DNA of 64,000 nucleotides from Macrostomum hystrix. Its lineage: Eukaryota > Platyhelminthes > Macrostomidae. Each line of letters opens with the position of its first letter. The first letter of the stretch is position 1. The stretch is from contig CATNEN010000033.1 in the NCBI GenBank assembly GCA_950097015.1, positions 5,239,001 to 5,303,000 of the forward strand, in the 5' to 3' direction. Under the pieces are notes generated by a model, which did no database searches, was not told the origin of the DNA, and saw only the letters and a program-made list of their open reading frames with translations. Below are positions 1 to 9,684 of this stretch, one piece after another. The position numbers and the translations under genes were made by a program.

Positions 1-976
1 GAATGGGATCGAGGGGAGTAGGAATGGGATAGAGGGGAGAAGGAATGGGATAGAGGGGAGTAGGAATGGGATAGAGGGGAGTAGGAATGGGATAGAGGGG
101 AAAAGGAATGGGATAGAGGGGAGTAGGAATCGGATAGAGGGGAGTAGGAATGGGATAGAGGGGAGAAGGAATGGGATAGAGGGGAGTAGGAATGGGATAG
201 AGGGGAGTAGGAATGGGATAGAGGGGAGTAGGAATGGGATAGAGGGGAAAAGGAATGGGATAGAGGGGAGTAGGAATGGGATAGAGGGGAGAAGGAATCG
301 GATAGAGGGGAGTAGGAATGGGATAGAGGGGAGTAGGAATGGGATAGAGGGGAGTAGGAATGGGATAGAGGGGAGTAGGAATGGGATAGAGGGGAGTAGG
401 AATGGGATAGAGGGGAGAAGGAATGGGATAGAGGGGAGTAGGAATCGGATAGAGGGGAGTAGGAATGGGATAGAGGGGAGTAGGAATGGGATAGAGGGGA
501 GTAGGAATGGGATAGAGGGGAGTAGGAATGGGATAGAGGGGAGTAGGAATGGGATAGAGGGGAGAAGGAATGGGATAGAGGGGAGTAGGAATGGGATAGA
601 GGGGAGAAGGAATCGGATAGAGGGGAGTAGGAATGGGGTAAGAGGGGAGTAGGAATGGGGTAGAGGGGAAAAGGAATGGGATAGAGGGGAGTAGGAATGG
701 GATGGAGGGGAGTAGGAATGGGATGAAGGGGAGTAGGAATGGGATAGAGGGGAGTAGGAATGGGGTAGAGGGGAAAAGGAATGGGATAGAGGGGAGTAGG
801 AATGGGATTGAGGGGAGTAGGAATGGGATGGAGGGGAGTAGGAATGGGATAGAGGGGAGAAGGAATGGGATAGAGGGGAGAAGGAATGGATAGAGGGGAG
901 AAGGAATGGGATGAAGGGGAGTAGGAATGGGATAGAGGGGAGAAGGAATGGGATAGAGGGGAGAAGGAATGGGAGA
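1..976. repeat. 21-bp minisatellite array, open at the window edge
   Basis: The stretch is built of about 46 head-to-tail copies of a 21-bp purine-rich unit (GAATGGGATAGAGGGGAGTAG). Variants carry GAATCG, GAGAAG, GGAAAAG or GGGTAGAG, and single-base length changes cluster after about position 630. The reading frame that stays open at 702-893 is a by-product of the 21-bp period. The array ends about 50 bp before the first recognisable exon, so it probably lies in an intron of the gene at 1029-2829. Confidence 0.95.
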
Positions 977-1028
977 GAGGACACCAACCAACCAACAACG
1001 CCCCTGAATCGCCCTTTCCTGACCGCAG

Positions 1029-2292
1029 GTGAATAGTGTCTCATCGAACTGCTCATTCCAAAATGACTGCTCAGTGCTGAGCGGCAGTGTGTCAGGTAGG
1101 CGATTCTTTTAGCCATTTCTAATTGAGTATTTTGTGGAAGGCAAGCTGGTAAATTAAAGAAATATTCGCAGCATGCACTGAGAGTAGCGTGTATTGCGTA
1201 TTGTGTTAAGTTTATTACATAATGGTGACTTCTCTCATTATCCGAAGAGTGCACCTACTGCCTGGCAGCCAAGGATTCGAAATCTGCCAGCCCGCTGACC
1301 TCCACGCTCTTGAATAGAAGCGGTGGGGGCCATCTCAGCTGGACTACAATGGACCTGGACCTCGGCAGCATCGAGTCCACCGACTGCCTGGCTGTGAAGC
1401 TCATCGAATATATTAAATTTGCGCAAGAGAAAGGCTCCGTCAAACTGTTCAACCTGTGCGGCTTGCCACGGCGAAGCAGCCGGCTGCTGCGGCTGAAGCT
1501 GCTGCTGAAATTCGATGCCTCACGATCGGCCTCGGTGGCGGTTCTCACCGAGAAGTTCCACCGGCAGCGTCTGTGCAACCAGTCCGTGTGCGTCAGGCGA
1601 GCTCACCTCAGGCTGCTCGGCTCTCCTCCTGAGCCCAAAAGCTGCCCTCGTCCAGATCGGCTTCGACAACGTCAGCTGCCTGAGCAGGTCGAGCGACAGC
1701 GTCTGCAGCGGTCTCACGGTCGGCCAGCTCGGCTGCGGCTCGGCCCGCTTCGAGCTGAACTTCGACCAGAGCCATGAATACGCCGAGGTGGGCATTCAGG
1801 GCGGCGGAACCAATCAGGTGAGTTCGGCTGCTCACTGGCCACATTGAATTATCAAACCAGCGAGCTGTTATAACAAAAATAATAAACCGAATCTCCACCT
1901 AGACTGCCGGCTGGGTGATCAAACAGGACGTGAGCATGATGCCTCCAAGCAGAGGAAAAAAGGATTACATCATTTTCAAAGTTGAGAAGGTGAGTAGCGC
2001 TTTGTAGCGAGTCTCTAGTTACCATGGTTACCATAAGGCTTATTAACTAAAAACGGCACACAACATTTAGACTTTTTTTTTAATCCTTCAGTACAAAAAA
2101 GTTTACTGGCTCGCCGACGATGACATGTCGAATAACTTCGAGCACAACCTGCTGAATGCCGTCGGCTACGCTGTCGCGGACGCCTGTCCCGAGACTGACC
2201 CAGCGGACACTGCGACCACGGCAAAACTACTGACGGCGCAGAATATGGGTTCCGATTTCTCTCCACTGACCCTGCCTCTGATTTCAGTGCTG

Positions 2293-2329
<37 letters not shown>

Positions 2330-2829
2330 GGCTACTTCCTCCGGCGTCGATGTCGTCAACGCGGCCTCCGCTGCTGCTCATCGCGGCTTCCGCGGAGCTT
2401 CTTCGACACAGGGCGGCCGTCCAGCTGCGCAGCCGCCTGCAAGGCCGCTGCCGCCTGCGCATCCTGCGTGCCGGCCTGAGCCAACTCGCCCCCGGCATGG
2501 CCCGCTCCTGCCAGCTGCTGCTCTTGCTCAGCACCGACGCCAGCTTCGGCGACTTCCGCCTCGATGAGTGCCCCTCCGAGCAGGCCAGACGCGAACTCCT
2601 GACCGTCCTGCACACTGAGCGGCACCGGATCTGGCGGCTGCACCTCGGCGACGGCGGGCCGAGCCTCGGTGACCCGTCGGCGCAGCTGGGGCCGGCAGCC
2701 GATGACAGGCTCGTGCGGCTGGACGACTCGGCCGAGTTGGCGGCCAAGCGGCTGATCGGCGAGCTGCTGCAGCCGCTGCGGGCCGTCTGCCCTGCGGAGT
2801 TGAGCTCAGGGCTGGGGTTTTTTGTGTGA
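1029..2829 (+). CDS. 3' part of an unrecognised cysteine-containing protein gene (5' end outside the window)
   Basis: Four consecutive exons can be read: 1029-1095, 1248-1817, 1903-1989 and 2092 to a stop at 2829. Each internal boundary has GT and AG, and the phases match (phase 1 after exon 1, then phase 0). The first exon begins at an acceptor, so the gene starts upstream. Exon 2 carries cysteines in small clusters (CTYC, CNQSVC, NVSC, SVCSG), suggesting an extracellular or secreted protein. It changes frame near 1590: either a 70-bp intron (1586-1655) or one extra base explains this. Exon 4 holds a CTG run (2287-2330). A short intron ending in a TTTCAG acceptor just before the run is possible. 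The tail after about 2474 is duplicated in inverted orientation at 7107-7424. I do not recognise the family. Confidence 0.55.
2287..2330. repeat. CTG trinucleotide run
   Basis: About 13 CTG/GCT triplets follow a TTTCAG that could be a splice acceptor. Depending on frame the run encodes Leu or Ala. The true frame of exon 4 after this run is therefore uncertain. Confidence 0.85.
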
Positions 2830-3263
2830 TAATTCACTGACCTGATCGTGGCCGCTAGCTTTGCTGAGGAACACTTTTATGGGAGTTTTATCAGTTTTTT
2901 ATTCGCTTTTCAAACTGCGATAAGTACATTTTTCTGACTGTACATTTGTACGGAACAGTACGTTTCCTTAGTAGTTTATTCACGCGAATTTTTTTCCTAT
3001 TGAGATTTTTGTTTCTGCTTCGTGTATACCGACAAATAATAAATAAATTACCTATTGAATATACCTGCCAATCGGTCACGCTGGTATTCGCTGGCTCTAA
3101 CAGGAGGGGTGGCGTACGATAAGACAAGAGGAGGGGTGGGTGCGTGACTTGGAAGGGTAAGAGAATTCAGCTACGGACCAATCAGAAGGCGGTGAGGGGA
3201 GAGAGATCAAAGACAAAAGTGAGGGGAGGCTAGACAGAACAGCTGTCTGCCTGTGAGAGCATC
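2830..3263. other. Intergenic spacer
   Basis: No convincing reading frame or RNA gene is visible between the stop at 2829 and the hAT element. The sequence is AT-rich up to about 3060 and of mixed composition after that. Confidence 0.6.
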
Positions 3264-3271
3264 GTGTAGAG

Positions 3272-4382
3272 CAGGGGTCGGCAAACTCCGGCCCGCGGGC
3301 CAGATGCGGCCCTCGAAGCTCCCAAATCCGGCCCGTTGCCCCTTCTGACATCTACAGTGCAGTCCTTTTTCATCTCTCTCGTGTCTAATCTCTCCCGTGT
3401 CTAATCTCTCCTGTGTCTCATCGCTCGCGTGTCTAATCTCTCCCGTGTCTAATCTCTCCTGTGCCTCATCTCTCCCGTGTCTAATCTCTCCCGTGTCTCA
3501 TCTCTCCTGTGTCTCATCGCTCTCGTGTCTAATCTCTCCCGTGTCTCATCTCTCCTGTGTCTCATCGCTCTCGTGTCTAATCTCTCCCGTGTCTCATCGC
3601 TCTCGTGTCTCATCTCTCCCCTGTCTCATCTCTCCCGTGTCTTATCTCTCCCGTGTCCTATCTCTCCCGTGTCTTTTCTCTCCTGTGTCTCATCGCTCTC
3701 GTGTCTCATCTCTCCCGTGTCTCATCTCTCCCGTGTCTTATCTCACCCGTGTCCTATCTCTCCCGTGTCTTTTCTCTCCTGTGTCTCATCGCTCTCGTGT
3801 CTCATCTCTCCTGTGTCTCATCGCTCTCGTGTCTAATCTCTCCCGTGTCTCATCTTTCCCGTGTCTTATCTCTCCCGTGTCCTATCTCTCCCGTGTCTTA
3901 TTTCACCCGTGTCCTATCTCTCCCGTGTCTTTTCTCTCCTGTGTCTCATCGCTCTCGTGTGTCATCTCTCCCGTGTCTCATCTTTCCCGTGTCTTATCTC
4001 TCCCGTGTCCTATCTCTCCCGTGTCCTATCTCTCCTGTGTCTCATATCTCCCGTGTATTATCTCTCCCGTGTCCTATCTCTCCCGTGTCTTTTCTCTCCT
4101 GTGTCTCATCGCTCTCGTGTCTCATCTCTCCCGTGTCTCATCTCTCCCGTGTCTTATCTCTCCCGTGTCCTATCTCTCCCCGTGTCTCATCTCTCTCGTG
4201 TCTTATCTCTCCCGTGTCTAATCTCTCCCGTGTCTAATCTCTCCCGTGTCTCATCTCTCCCGTGTCTCATCTCTCCCGTGTCTCATCTCTCCCCTATCTC
4301 ATATTTATACAGTCAATGCGGCCCGCTGTCGTCTTTTAGGTTCTCTCTTTGGCCCGCCAGCAAATAAGTTTGCCTACCCCTG
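3272..4382. mobile_element. Non-autonomous hAT-type DNA transposon with 8-bp target duplication
   Basis: The element begins CAGGGGTCGGCAAACT and ends with the inverted form AGTTTGCCTACCCCTG. Directly outside both ends is the same 8-bp direct repeat GTGTAGAG (3264-3271 and 4383-4390), the target duplication length typical of hAT transposons. The terminal sequence resembles the CAGGGGT-type termini known from animal hAT families. GGCCCG-rich subterminal blocks are present on both sides (GGCCCGCGGGCC on the left). No transposase is encoded: almost all of the 1.1-kb interior is a 16-bp minisatellite. Confidence 0.92.
3365..4308. repeat. 16-bp minisatellite inside the hAT element
   Basis: Roughly 58 copies of a 16-bp unit (GTGTCTAATCTCTCCC and variants with CTC, CTT, CGCTC or TTT). 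The period of 16 gives open frames in all three + phases with Leu/Ser/Cys repeats; these are not proteins. Confidence 0.95.
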
Positions 4383-4754
4383 GTGTAGAGGGACGAAATC
4401 TTAACAGTAGAGCTACCAAAGGGAGAATTGCCCCCCCCTGACAAGCAACGCAAGCGTACGAAACTCAAATTGTTTATTTTGAAACAATAATCAAGCCGTC
4501 AGCGGTTCTGACTGAAGGTCAGATTTTTCCTTAAGAGCTAGTGTATTTCATACACCCCTATACACGAATTCGTACTGCGCCTAATCACCGGGGTCGGTGT
4601 CCTACCCTGGGTTTGGTAGCTGTAGCGGACTGAAATAAACAGCGTAAATAAAAAAATTATGAATAATAAAAAATATCTAAGAAAAAAATAAAATAATTAA
4701 AACTAAATAACTGAAACAACAATAGAGTGCGCAAAAGTGACATTCGATTTAAGC

Positions 4755-4965
4755 CTATTCCGCTGACAACTGAGCACACACGCACACAGATACCGTAAGG
4801 AGTCACACACTAACAGAGAAGTGTCCATCCGCCCTGACTTTATCATCATCAGGCGATATACACTATCACTGCATGTTGCTTGGAGTTTGCCCCTCGATGG
4901 CATAAATTGCACGACAAGCCCACAAGCCAATTCTCTCCTCGGCTGCGCCGCAAATGAATGTTTGC
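4755..4965 (-). repeat. Dispersed repeat family R2, copy 1
   Basis: This copy shares an ordered set of blocks with 8515-8690 (same orientation) and 19885-20150 (opposite orientation). The blocks are CCTGACTTT, a TATCACTG or TCTCACTG core, GCACGACAAGCCC, TCTCTCC-GGCTG and AAATGAATG. Three copies in 16 kb with short indels indicate an old interspersed element. Strand is set by the tRNA-like B-box motif seen only in copy 3. Confidence 0.7.
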
Positions 4966-4992
4966 CAAAGAAAAATAGTTAGCCCATATCGC

Positions 4993-5178
4993 ATTCTTAT
5001 TGGCCGCAACTCCAGAGCTCGGGGTAGAGTTGGCGGGGTGGTTGGTGTCTGGCCTGGACCGGTCCATTCTGATTGGCCGGAACTCTAGAGCTCGGGGTAG
5101 AGATGGTGGGGTGGTTGGTGTCTGGCCCGGACCGGTCCATTCTGATTGGCCGGCACTCTACAGCTGGGGATAGAGTAT
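4993..5178. repeat. 73-bp tandem repeat, about 2.5 copies
   Basis: The block from ATTCTNATTGGCC through GGACCGGTCC recurs at 4993, 5066 and 5139, exactly 73 bp apart, with a few substitutions. It includes CCAAT-type boxes (ATTGGC), but I cannot link them to a promoter. Confidence 0.9.
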
Positions 5179-5395
5179 TTGTGAAGTGACCTCTAGAAAA
5201 GCTGTTCTAAAAAAGAAATAATTAAAAAACACATATAGTAGGCAAAGTGGTTTTGTTACTATATGGCAATGAATGGGCAGGTTGAGCCAAGATATTAGAA
5301 ATATACAAGTCAATTCTCTCCGTGGGCAAAATTGATTGCAGTTTTGGGAAACTACTCGTAGATTGCAAAAAGGTATATTTTTGCTTTTATTTTCA

Positions 5396-5401
5396 CTCTG
5401 G
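5396..5401 (-). terminator. Polyadenylation signal AATAAA
   Basis: AATAAA on the minus strand, about 80 bp downstream of the inferred stop of the secreted-protein gene at 5482-6283. Confidence 0.5.
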
Positions 5402-5481
5402 ATATGAAAGCTAGCTCGTAATATTGAAAATAAAGTTTTGTATTGTCTATGGCTGCTGGGGGGTTAACCAATTGTAGCTGG

Positions 5482-6283
5482 TCAGCCAGAGCCGCTGCGA
5501 TTGGCTGGGACGGCGCAGGACACTCCGAGCCTCGCGAAGCCAAGCTCCAAGTTGCCGTAGTCCACGGTCTTGAGCACCCAGATGGGCATCTGGACTGGCT
5601 CCTGTTCTGGACACGGACAGCGGACATCCGGCATCAGCCGCGGCAAGCCGTTCGTCATCGGCGTTGATAACGAAGTTCGGCTGCGACTGGAGCTTGCTGA
5701 ACTTGCTGTTGCAGCTGAACTGCTGGTAAAGATAGCTGCCGCAGCCCAGCATGGCGTTGATGCTCTGCAGGTCCGCGGCCGTCAGGCGCTCCGGCGGCGA
5801 CGGTGCCGATCGATTGTGCAGAGTCACGCAGCCGACATCAAAGAGCTCAGTTCTCAGCTCCAGCTTCGTACCGTTGCCCACAGCAGCAAAAAATGAAGCA
5901 GGCAGGCGGGCCTTCCGGCAGTCCAGCAGCAGCTCGGAGGCCATTTTCTTGATGGCGCTCCGGTTGCATCGGCACTCCGACTGCAGGCGCTTAGCGGGCA
6001 GCGCTGCGGGCAGGCCGAACGCGGTCGTCAAGTTGACTTCAGAGAAATAGTCGTAACAGACCCGTTCTCTATTCTCATCTGGGTCTTGGTCCTGGTTGTA
6101 CATCGAGTCGTGGCTTTGATCGCACTTTCTGTCAATCACGGCATACGGTGTGGTCTCACTTAATGCGCCCCAGCCGCAGATTTTCTCAGCGGGGACATGG
6201 CGCAGCTCCGCAGTCAGCAGCAGAAGCGGCAGCAGCAGCAGCGGCAGCGGCAGCAGCAGCGGAAACTTTAAAGTTGCAGACAT
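5482..6283 (-). CDS. Secreted cysteine-rich protein, IL-17-like paralog A (one frame break)
   Basis: A single-exon gene read from MSATLKF (an in-frame Met 33 bp upstream at 6316 is also possible). A very hydrophobic Leu/Pro signal peptide is followed by CGWG, conserved Cys pairs (ECRCN, DVGC, MLGCG) and N-glycosylation sites. It is clearly homologous to the gene at 18559-19369; both share INAMLGCG and FVINADD. The frame breaks near 5647: removing one G restores PRL-PDVRCPCP, PIWVLK and GVSCAV, which match the paralog, and gives a stop at 5482. The motif order NADD-R-PRL-PDVRCPC, then PIWVLK, then VSCAVP resembles the C-terminal half of IL-17 cytokines (D-NR-P-EA-C-C, PV-VL, VGC-C-P). The IL-17 assignment is inference without an alignment. 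The break may be a base-call error, because the downstream frame is conserved. Confidence 0.75.
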
Positions 6284-6377
6284 TGTGGGCAGTTCTTGCA
6301 GATGGCAATGCTGCATCTGTGTCTTATGAAAACTGGTTCAGTACCGTAGATTGAAAACCGCAGACTCGCATGCATGA

Positions 6378-6385
6378 TATTTATA
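6378..6385 (-). promoter_or_regulatory. TATA box of the minus-strand secreted-protein gene
   Basis: TATAAATA on the minus strand, about 95 bp upstream of the preferred start codon at 6283 (60 bp upstream of the alternative at 6316). The paralog at 18559 has a similarly placed TATA-like motif. Confidence 0.5.
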
Positions 6386-6801
6386 TTGATTATTTTGTAC
6401 AGTCGTGTCATTAGCGGGTGGAACTTCCTGAATATTAGTAACTCTCACTTTCCATAACTGCTAAATAAAGCCCACAGTGTCACATTTCTAGATGAGGCAT
6501 CATTTTAGCGGCTGTGGCTGCGGCTGAGTGAAAGGTGTGAACAGATATTGCGGCCCTTAGAAGAACAAAGTACTTCCGCAACTTAAAACATTTTGCCTTA
6601 TTTTAAGCTAAACATTAAATAGAAAGAAAATGTAAGACATTTAGTCACGGAAAAGGATTTCATTGTATGATTCGATTGCTAAAATTAATTTTGCAGCTAA
6701 AAACAGATTTCAGTGTTAACCACTTTTTTGGCTATTCGAAATTAACCTCGACACTAAAAAAATGTTTCTAATCTAATCAGTAAAGCGTGCTAAAGACTAT
6801 G

Positions 6802-6955
6802 AGGAGGCTGTTCTCAGAGGAGGCTGTTCTCAGAGGAGGCTGTTCTCAGAGGAGGCTGTTCTCAGAGGAGGCTGTTCTCAGAGGAGGCTGTTCTCAGAGG
6901 AGGCTGTTCTCAGAGGAGGCTGTTCTCAGAGGAGGCTGTTCTCAGAGGAGGCTGT
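6802..6955. repeat. 16-bp minisatellite
   Basis: About ten near-perfect copies of GAGGAGGCTGTTCTCA. The flanks (6390-6800 and 6960-7100) are AT-rich and show no gene. Confidence 0.95.
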
Positions 6956-7106
6956 TAATCGAGCAGCTAACTGCGGTGTAAAACTGAAGCAATGCACTTG
7001 CAGCAAGCAAAAGAGAATTGCGTCTGTGATACTCATAAAGTTTTTTGATCATCAGCAGAAATGGCTGTCAGCGGGTTTGTCAGAGGTCCAGTCACAATCG
7101 AAGCTC

Positions 7107-7424
7107 GGAGCTCAACTCCACTGACCGCAGCTCGCCGATCAGCCGCTTGGCCGCCGACTCGGCCGAGTTGTCCAGCCGCACGCGCGAGCCTGTCATCGGC
7201 TGCCGGCCCCAGCTGCGCCGACGGGTCACCGAGGCTCGGCCCGCCGTCGCCGAGGTGCAGCCGCCAGATCCGGTGCCGCTCAGTGTGCAGGACGGTCAGG
7301 AGTTCGCGTCTGGCCTGCTCGGAGGGGCACTCATCGAGGCGGAAGTCGCCGAAGCTGGCGTCGGTGTTGAGCACGAGCAGCAGCTGGCAGGAGCGGGTCA
7401 TGCCGGGAGCGAGTTGGCTCAGGC
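7107..7424 (-). pseudogene. Inverted, truncated copy of the 2474-2808 exon
   Basis: On the minus strand this region repeats 2474-2808 almost base for base, in the same frame, from LSQLAPGM to RLIGEL. It differs by a few substitutions, by an inserted CG after GACAGGCTCG that shifts the frame, and by loss of about 30 bp near the end. Its 5' edge abuts a (CAGA)n tract instead of the upstream coding sequence of the parent. Open frame continues into that tract on both strands only because of the repeat. This is a recent inverted duplication, most likely non-functional. Confidence 0.8.
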
Positions 7425-7548
<124 letters not shown>

Positions 7549-7625
7549 GTTGATGGCGTGTGTGAGCCTCGGATATTCGCTCGAGTTCTCGAGCCGCAGC
7601 CGCAGCCGCAGCCGCAAGAGTTTGT

Positions 7626-7748
7626 TCTCACCTCTCTTCTGCCCCACCTCTCTTCTGCCCCACCTCTCTTCTGCCCCACCTCTCTTCTGCCCCACCTCTC
7701 TTCTGCCCCACCTCTCTTCTGCCCCACCTCTCTTCTGCCCCACCTCTC
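7626..7748. repeat. 16-bp minisatellite
   Basis: Seven to eight copies of CTCTCTTCTGCCCCAC, preceded by a short GCAGCC run at 7594-7617. Confidence 0.95.
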
Positions 7749-8414
7749 AAGCAGTTGCGCCGAAGGGATTGACTCCTTGAATAAACGGACAGCGAAGGTA
7801 GGTCCGATCAATAGTTGCTCTATCTGGAGACGACCGTGCGGCGATATCTTTCTAGGCAGCGTGACGGCGCCATTTACAGAATGGCGACTACTGTGGGTGC
7901 TGCTCTCGACCTGCAAACGTCAACATCGGTACGAGTGTTTCCACCTCAAACGAGAGCGTCACCAGCCATAAAAAGCATCTGTGTGTGAAAACACAAATTC
8001 GTCACTGTTTTCCAACTGCCACTTTGAGAACTGCACCGTCAATTTCAATAAGTGAAAGTGAAAGAAAGTATAAAATGGACAAACTGTGCGTAGCACAAAC
8101 ACTAAATCTGGTTGAACGCTGTTCCTTGTTTCCATTTCAAGCTCCTAACACTGTTTGCTTTGTTTCGTGTTTTTCTTGGATTTTTTGGGTTGAAGTTAGA
8201 GCACTGAAATAAATCAATCAGACCATAGTCTATGGTCAACACATATTGAACGTGTGACAATCAGAAGCATTGCTAGTAGGCTTTGTCTATGTGACGATTA
8301 AGAATTAAGAAGTCAAAGTTTAAGTTTAAGTCTTTAACTTTAAGCCATGGACTTTAACCGAAGCAGCGAAATTAAACTAATTTGGCTGAACTATAGTTCA
8401 ATCAAGAATACAGG

Positions 8415-8455
8415 TTTTACCATAGACTATTCAGAGAGAATAGTCTATGGTAAAA
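8415..8455. repeat. Perfect 17-bp inverted repeat with 7-nt loop
   Basis: TTTTACCATAGACTATT (8415-8431) is followed by CAGAGAG and the exact reverse complement (8439-8455). A related near-palindrome, GACCATAGTCTATGGTC, lies 190 bp upstream at about 8221-8237, so the ACCATAGTCTATGGT core occurs twice. Confidence 0.9.
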
Positions 8456-8514
8456 ATAAAAACTAAAAACTTCAACCAAATTGTTGAAACAAAAGTCAGA
8501 CGTTGCTGATCTTT

Positions 8515-8690
8515 CAGTCGACCCGCTCGCTACCCACAGATACTATCCGCACACACACACAGGTGTGTACACCTGCCCCTGACTTTCTCAACGTCAGGCA
8601 GTGTACACTCTCACTGTGCCTTGGAGGTTGGCCCTCAAATTTCACGACAAGCCCCAAGCCATCTCTCCGCGGCTGGGACATTGGCGCGAG
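8515..8690 (-). repeat. Dispersed repeat family R2, copy 2
   Basis: The shared blocks CCTGACTTTCTCAACG, CTCACTGTGCCTTGGAGG, ACGACAAGCCCCAAGCC and TCTCTCCGCGGCTGGG occur in the same order and orientation as at 4755-4965. Confidence 0.7.
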
Positions 8691-8988
8691 AGTTGGGTCC
8701 CAGAAAACATGGGAGAACTATCCCGAGGCTATGGCTGACTAGCAATTTTCAAGTCATGTTCAGCCATGAGCCTGCTCATTTTCTGGTTCGGCGCCGAGGC
8801 TGACTGACAAGTCAAAGCAGTTTTCTCAAATTTGAAAAATGTCGGAAGGAAGTGCGAAGATTTCAGCACCGCCTCGCAAGAGATTTTCGAATGGATCTGA
8901 CTGAAATATCCCAAGATTGATCCCCCTTCCGGCAGGTTCGCCCTCAGGGTGGGAAGATTGCTCAGGTGCGATAATTTCTCATGAGCGC

Positions 8989-8995
8989 CTATAAA
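8989..8995 (+). promoter_or_regulatory. TATA box of the six-cysteine peptide gene
   Basis: CCTATAAAGC lies about 115 bp upstream of the start codon at 9106. The sequence around 9020 (CTCATTCAGC) is a plausible initiator, giving a 5' UTR of about 85 nt. Confidence 0.6.
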
Positions 8996-9105
8996 GCTGA
9001 GCCTGGGGACAGCTGAGGCTGCTCTCATTCAGCTGGATCTCAAGGCACCGAAGCTGACAGACGGTCTCTCTGACAAATAAACAAAGCCTTATCAACTGCA
9101 GCACA

Positions 9106-9470
9106 ATGATCGGCCTGAACCTCTGGCTTCTGCTGGCCCTGGCTGCCGCTGCCGCAGCGGCTCCGCCAGCAGTTCAAGAGGAGAAGGACGAGCTGATGCC
9201 CATGGACTTGTTCCCAATGATGCAGCCCTGGCAGAGGTGCCTGTACTTTTGCAATCACTGCTTCAGGACTCCGGCCCAGGTAAAATTGCGCCAGATTCCA
9301 CTCTGCTTTCAGTAGCTCAGGTATCAACAGCTCGCCATCATTTGCCCACCTCCCAGACTGTTGAGTTGCTTCACTGCGCCAACACTTGGTGCCTGAAAGA
9401 CCTGCTGAAATCGGGCGTCCTACCTAAGCAGGCCACAACCGACTGTCCAATCATGCGGCTGGTGCAGTGA
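9106..9470 (+). CDS. Small secreted six-cysteine protein, two exons, 95 aa
   Basis: Exon 1 (9106-9279) encodes a classical signal peptide (hydrophobic Leu/Ala stretch ending AAAAAPP), a short acidic segment and a first Cys cluster RCLYFCNHCF. A 77-bp GT-AG intron (9280-9356, phase 0) leads to exon 2 (9357-9470) with HCANTWC and TTDC. The mature chain would be about 75 residues with six cysteines in the order C-x3-C-x2-C, C-x4-C, C, as in disulfide-stabilised secreted peptides. A TATA box precedes the gene and a polyadenylation signal follows it, so the unit looks complete. I do not recognise the family; function (hormone, defence, matrix) is unknown. Confidence 0.75.
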
Positions 9471-9476
9471 GGCTGG

Positions 9477-9532
9477 ACTTGACTGCTCAGACTGCTCAGA
9501 CTGCTCAGACTGCTCAGACTGCTCAGACTGCC
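9477..9532. repeat. 9-bp tandem repeat in the 3' UTR
   Basis: Five to six copies of GACTGCTCA begin immediately after the stop codon of the six-cysteine peptide gene, within its probable 3' UTR. Confidence 0.9.
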
Positions 9533-9582
9533 GGCAAAGGCGACATCTGTTACCGACTGAGTAGCGACTGGAACATTCATTA

Positions 9583-9588
9583 ATAAAA
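9583..9588 (+). terminator. Polyadenylation signal AATAAA
   Basis: TTAATAAAATAC about 113 bp after the stop codon at 9470. Confidence 0.6.
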
Positions 9589-9684
9589 TACTGGAGCCCT
9601 ATGAAACACAAAGCCCATTGCTCATTGGCAAATGCTGCTTTAATTTCTAAACTGTTAAGTATCCGAAAACAAAATTTAAATCTG

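Larger units (their letters stand above)
4391..5481. other. Intergenic region with one dispersed repeat and a short tandem repeat
   Basis: Apart from the dispersed repeat at 4755-4965 and the 73-bp tandem repeat at 4993-5178 I see no gene here. The last 85 bp form the 3' flank of the minus-strand gene ending at 5482. Confidence 0.6.
7750..8980. other. Intergenic region upstream of the six-cysteine peptide gene
   Basis: It holds R2 copy 2 (8515-8690) and a long perfect hairpin (8415-8455). Other short open frames here have no homology or splice support that I can see. Confidence 0.55.

Noticed and set aside
2015-2359. Minus-strand poly-Ala protein
   Set aside because: It is the antisense of the CTG run in exon 4 of the plus-strand gene.
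3397-4367. Three overlapping Ser/Leu/Cys repeat proteins
   Set aside because: All three phases of a 16-bp repeat are open; the region is the interior of a hAT element.
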